A stretch of DNA of 64,000 bases, from NCBI RefSeq assembly GCF_032854445.1, contig NC_088300.1:66812984-66876983 (forward strand), read 5' to 3'. How positions within the stretch are numbered: the first letter of the stretch is position 1; every line of letters starts with the position of its first letter. The notes beneath the pieces are model-generated. The model was not told the DNA's origin and did not search any database. It saw nothing but the letters and a program-made list of their open reading frames with translations. This document shows, piece after piece, positions 51,001 to 54,000 of this stretch. The position numbers and the translations under genes were made by a program. Source of the stretch: Liolophura sinensis (taxonomy: Eukaryota; Mollusca; Polyplacophora; Chitonida; Chitonidae).

Positions 51001-54000
51001 AGTACCTATTTGACCTAAGCTGCTAGAGTCTATCATTCTTTCCTAGTAGATATTGATCATCCCAGTAGTTAGACTTAGAATTCCTCATCACACAATTTAA
51101 AAGTGCACTGGTGTTATATGGTGGAAGAAAGAAAAAACATCCAAGTTGACTTAAAGAGTTACAAACCAGCTATGTGTTAAACGATATTGAATGAAATCAA
51201 GGAAAGGAACTGGTTATTTTTTTTCTGTTTCTTCCTCTTGAGAGTATTGTAATCAAGTATCATTGTTGTTAATAGCAGGCAGTGTCTTTGTCACAAGAGT
51301 TACATATAGCTATGTAGGCTGCACTGTATGTGTTGTGAAAGTATTAGGTTATAGATATCAGTTGTCTGGTGACTTCCATTCAGTATTTATATAGTATAGT
51401 TGATGTCCTCAGGTGGAAGAAGAGCTCACAGCAGCTTCTGTTATGTAGATGTACCAGCTGTTGCTTATGAGAATTTATTTGTACATGTTTGCCATTTATG
51501 GCTAATAATGAATTGCTGTGATTTTTTGGAATAGTTAAGAGTGCTTTAAATACTCTTTATCTGTACGTAAATATAAGCTAGGAAAGAGATTCTCATTGTA
51601 GGGTTCACATTTAATTTTTTTTACCTGTAGCAGTTAAAAATTTATACAGTTGTGTAAATTCTGCTAACTACCGTAGTTGATTTTTTCACTTTCACCACTT
51701 GAGTGTATTGTACAAGTTACTGAAACCTTCTACATGCTACTGAGTATTATATCTGCGGAGATGTCAAGTTTATCCACAGTAGTATTGTAATATATTACCT
51801 TGGTACAAAAGAAAGTGATATATATATATATATATATGTTTTATTATCTTTATCCGCTATTACATTAGGTACATAGCATGATTCTATTATATCTGGATCA
51901 GTTGTCCATTAATATTTTGTTGTATCTGACTTTCAGGATAAATGTTACAATAAAATGTCTTTTTTTGTATGTATGCTGTGAGTTTGTTTATCAGTTACAT
52001 TAACTTACCTGTGCTGTCATTTCAGAACAAGTGGCTGCTCCATCCAGCAGTGACGCAGAACAGGCTGATGGCCTGCTCAACAGAAAACATGAGTGGGAAT
52101 CCGAAAATAAGAAAGCTTCCAACAGGTATGACCAACATTAATTTAATGACTGTAATTACACTTAGTGGAAAACTTCATGAATTTGTTTCCTGGGTTACCC
52201 TTTTCTCACACAACGGCGACTCGGGTGAAAGCTGGATTGATTTTTGTTTTCTTGCAATGCTGTTGTTATGTGTAATAAAATGTCATCGCCAAGTTAGCAA
52301 TGACAGTAAACTACTGTAATTCTTCAACCTTTCTGCATGTGTTGCAAGGTGTTTATTCAAGCATATTCTGAAGGTATTCTGTGGTGACAAATAAAATTAT
52401 ACTTTTTGTGAAGCCCAGAAACTGGGCAAAGTAACCTATGTAGTTTTGTTTCCAAAATCAATTAAAAATGTGCATAAATTGTGCTGAAAGTTGCTTTTTC
52501 ATATGCAAAAAGGTTGAGGAACAAGTCTACTCGACTTTGGCTAAAATACATGAATGTCACACGAAAGTTAATGATGTACCTGTTTTTCCCCCTTTCAGAT
52601 CCTGGGACAGGGTGTTTGCTGTATTAAGTGGACCAACACTATCCTGTTACAAAGACCAGAAACATGCCAAGAGCGTGAGTTCTCCTTCCTTTACTGCGAT
52701 GTTTGGCTAGATGCTGGGAAGGCTATTTTAAGGCCTGATGAATGCTAGATATTTTTTTTAACATTGATAAAAAATGAAGAGACCTAGAATTGTACATCTT
52801 TTGTGGCTCAGGAAGTCAGTAGTTCGCAGTTCAAGTGGGTTGAGTGCAGCAAGTTATTTCATGGACTTAATTGCCGATTTTGATCAGTAGCATGTGTTCA
52901 AACAGAGCTGATATTTTGTGAAAGGTAATTATTTTGTGACTAAGCTAATTGCCAAAATTTAAACGGGTTTGCACGAATTGATTTTTTGCCAAGAAATCCT
53001 CTTAAAGCCTGGAGTTCTGCTCAGTACAGGTTCGTTTTAGAATTACTTGCTTCATCCTCAAACCATAATATGTAGTGGATCATACTTCTAGCCCAGCTTC
53101 CTGCTATACTGTAAAGTGTACAGAATGATAAAAGCTTGGGTATGCGTTGAATTTCAGGATCCCAATACTCGAATTCACCGGGAACCTGCAATAGACTTGT
53201 CCGGAGCGACTTGTGAAGTGGCAGCCAACTACACAAAACGACCAAACGTGTTCCGCCTGAGACTTGCCAACGGTGGGGAGTACCTTTTCCAGGGCAAAGA
53301 CGAGGTGAGACAGCCAAAAGTCGCCCTGGCTTATCATTCCCTGGGGCAGAGTTGTTATCTTTCATCCAAAATGTATTATCTGGGTCCCCTGTTGCCTTTT
53401 TAATTGAAGACTTTTACATGAAGCAACTATTTCTCAAACCAAATATCAGATCTATGCATATGGAATAAAACACCATACAGGGATACAGAGTCGTCTGACA
53501 GTGCAGATAGCATGTAAAGAGGGTAAAGTCCTCTGTCTTGGCAACACTTGAATGAATGTACTATATCTAAAATTCACAAGTCAGTCCATCAGCATTGATT
53601 CTGATTCATTCTCAGTTGAAAAGCTGTTATCCTTTTTAATACTGTGTCTATAAAGTTCCTGATAATGGTAAAAAAACACAAAAAAAAAAAATGTAAAGGA
53701 ATTCGAACTCTACACTGCCAAGCATTTACCATTGGCCAAGTACTGAAAACCACAATAGAGATTAGGCGGCTTTGATCTTTTGCTGATATGGGAGAACAAA
53801 AGACAGAAAGAACACATTGTTGTGAAATTGGTGCTGGAGAGCAGAAGACAGAAAGAATACATTGTCACAGAGCTGATGACAATTCCCACCATAAACTGCA
53901 GTCAGTGGTTTCATGCAGTTTAGCACAAAGCTCTCGTGTTATTTACATAGGATGGTTTTGTCAAATTTTTGTTGGTTTTTGATGAAAACATCAAAAAACA

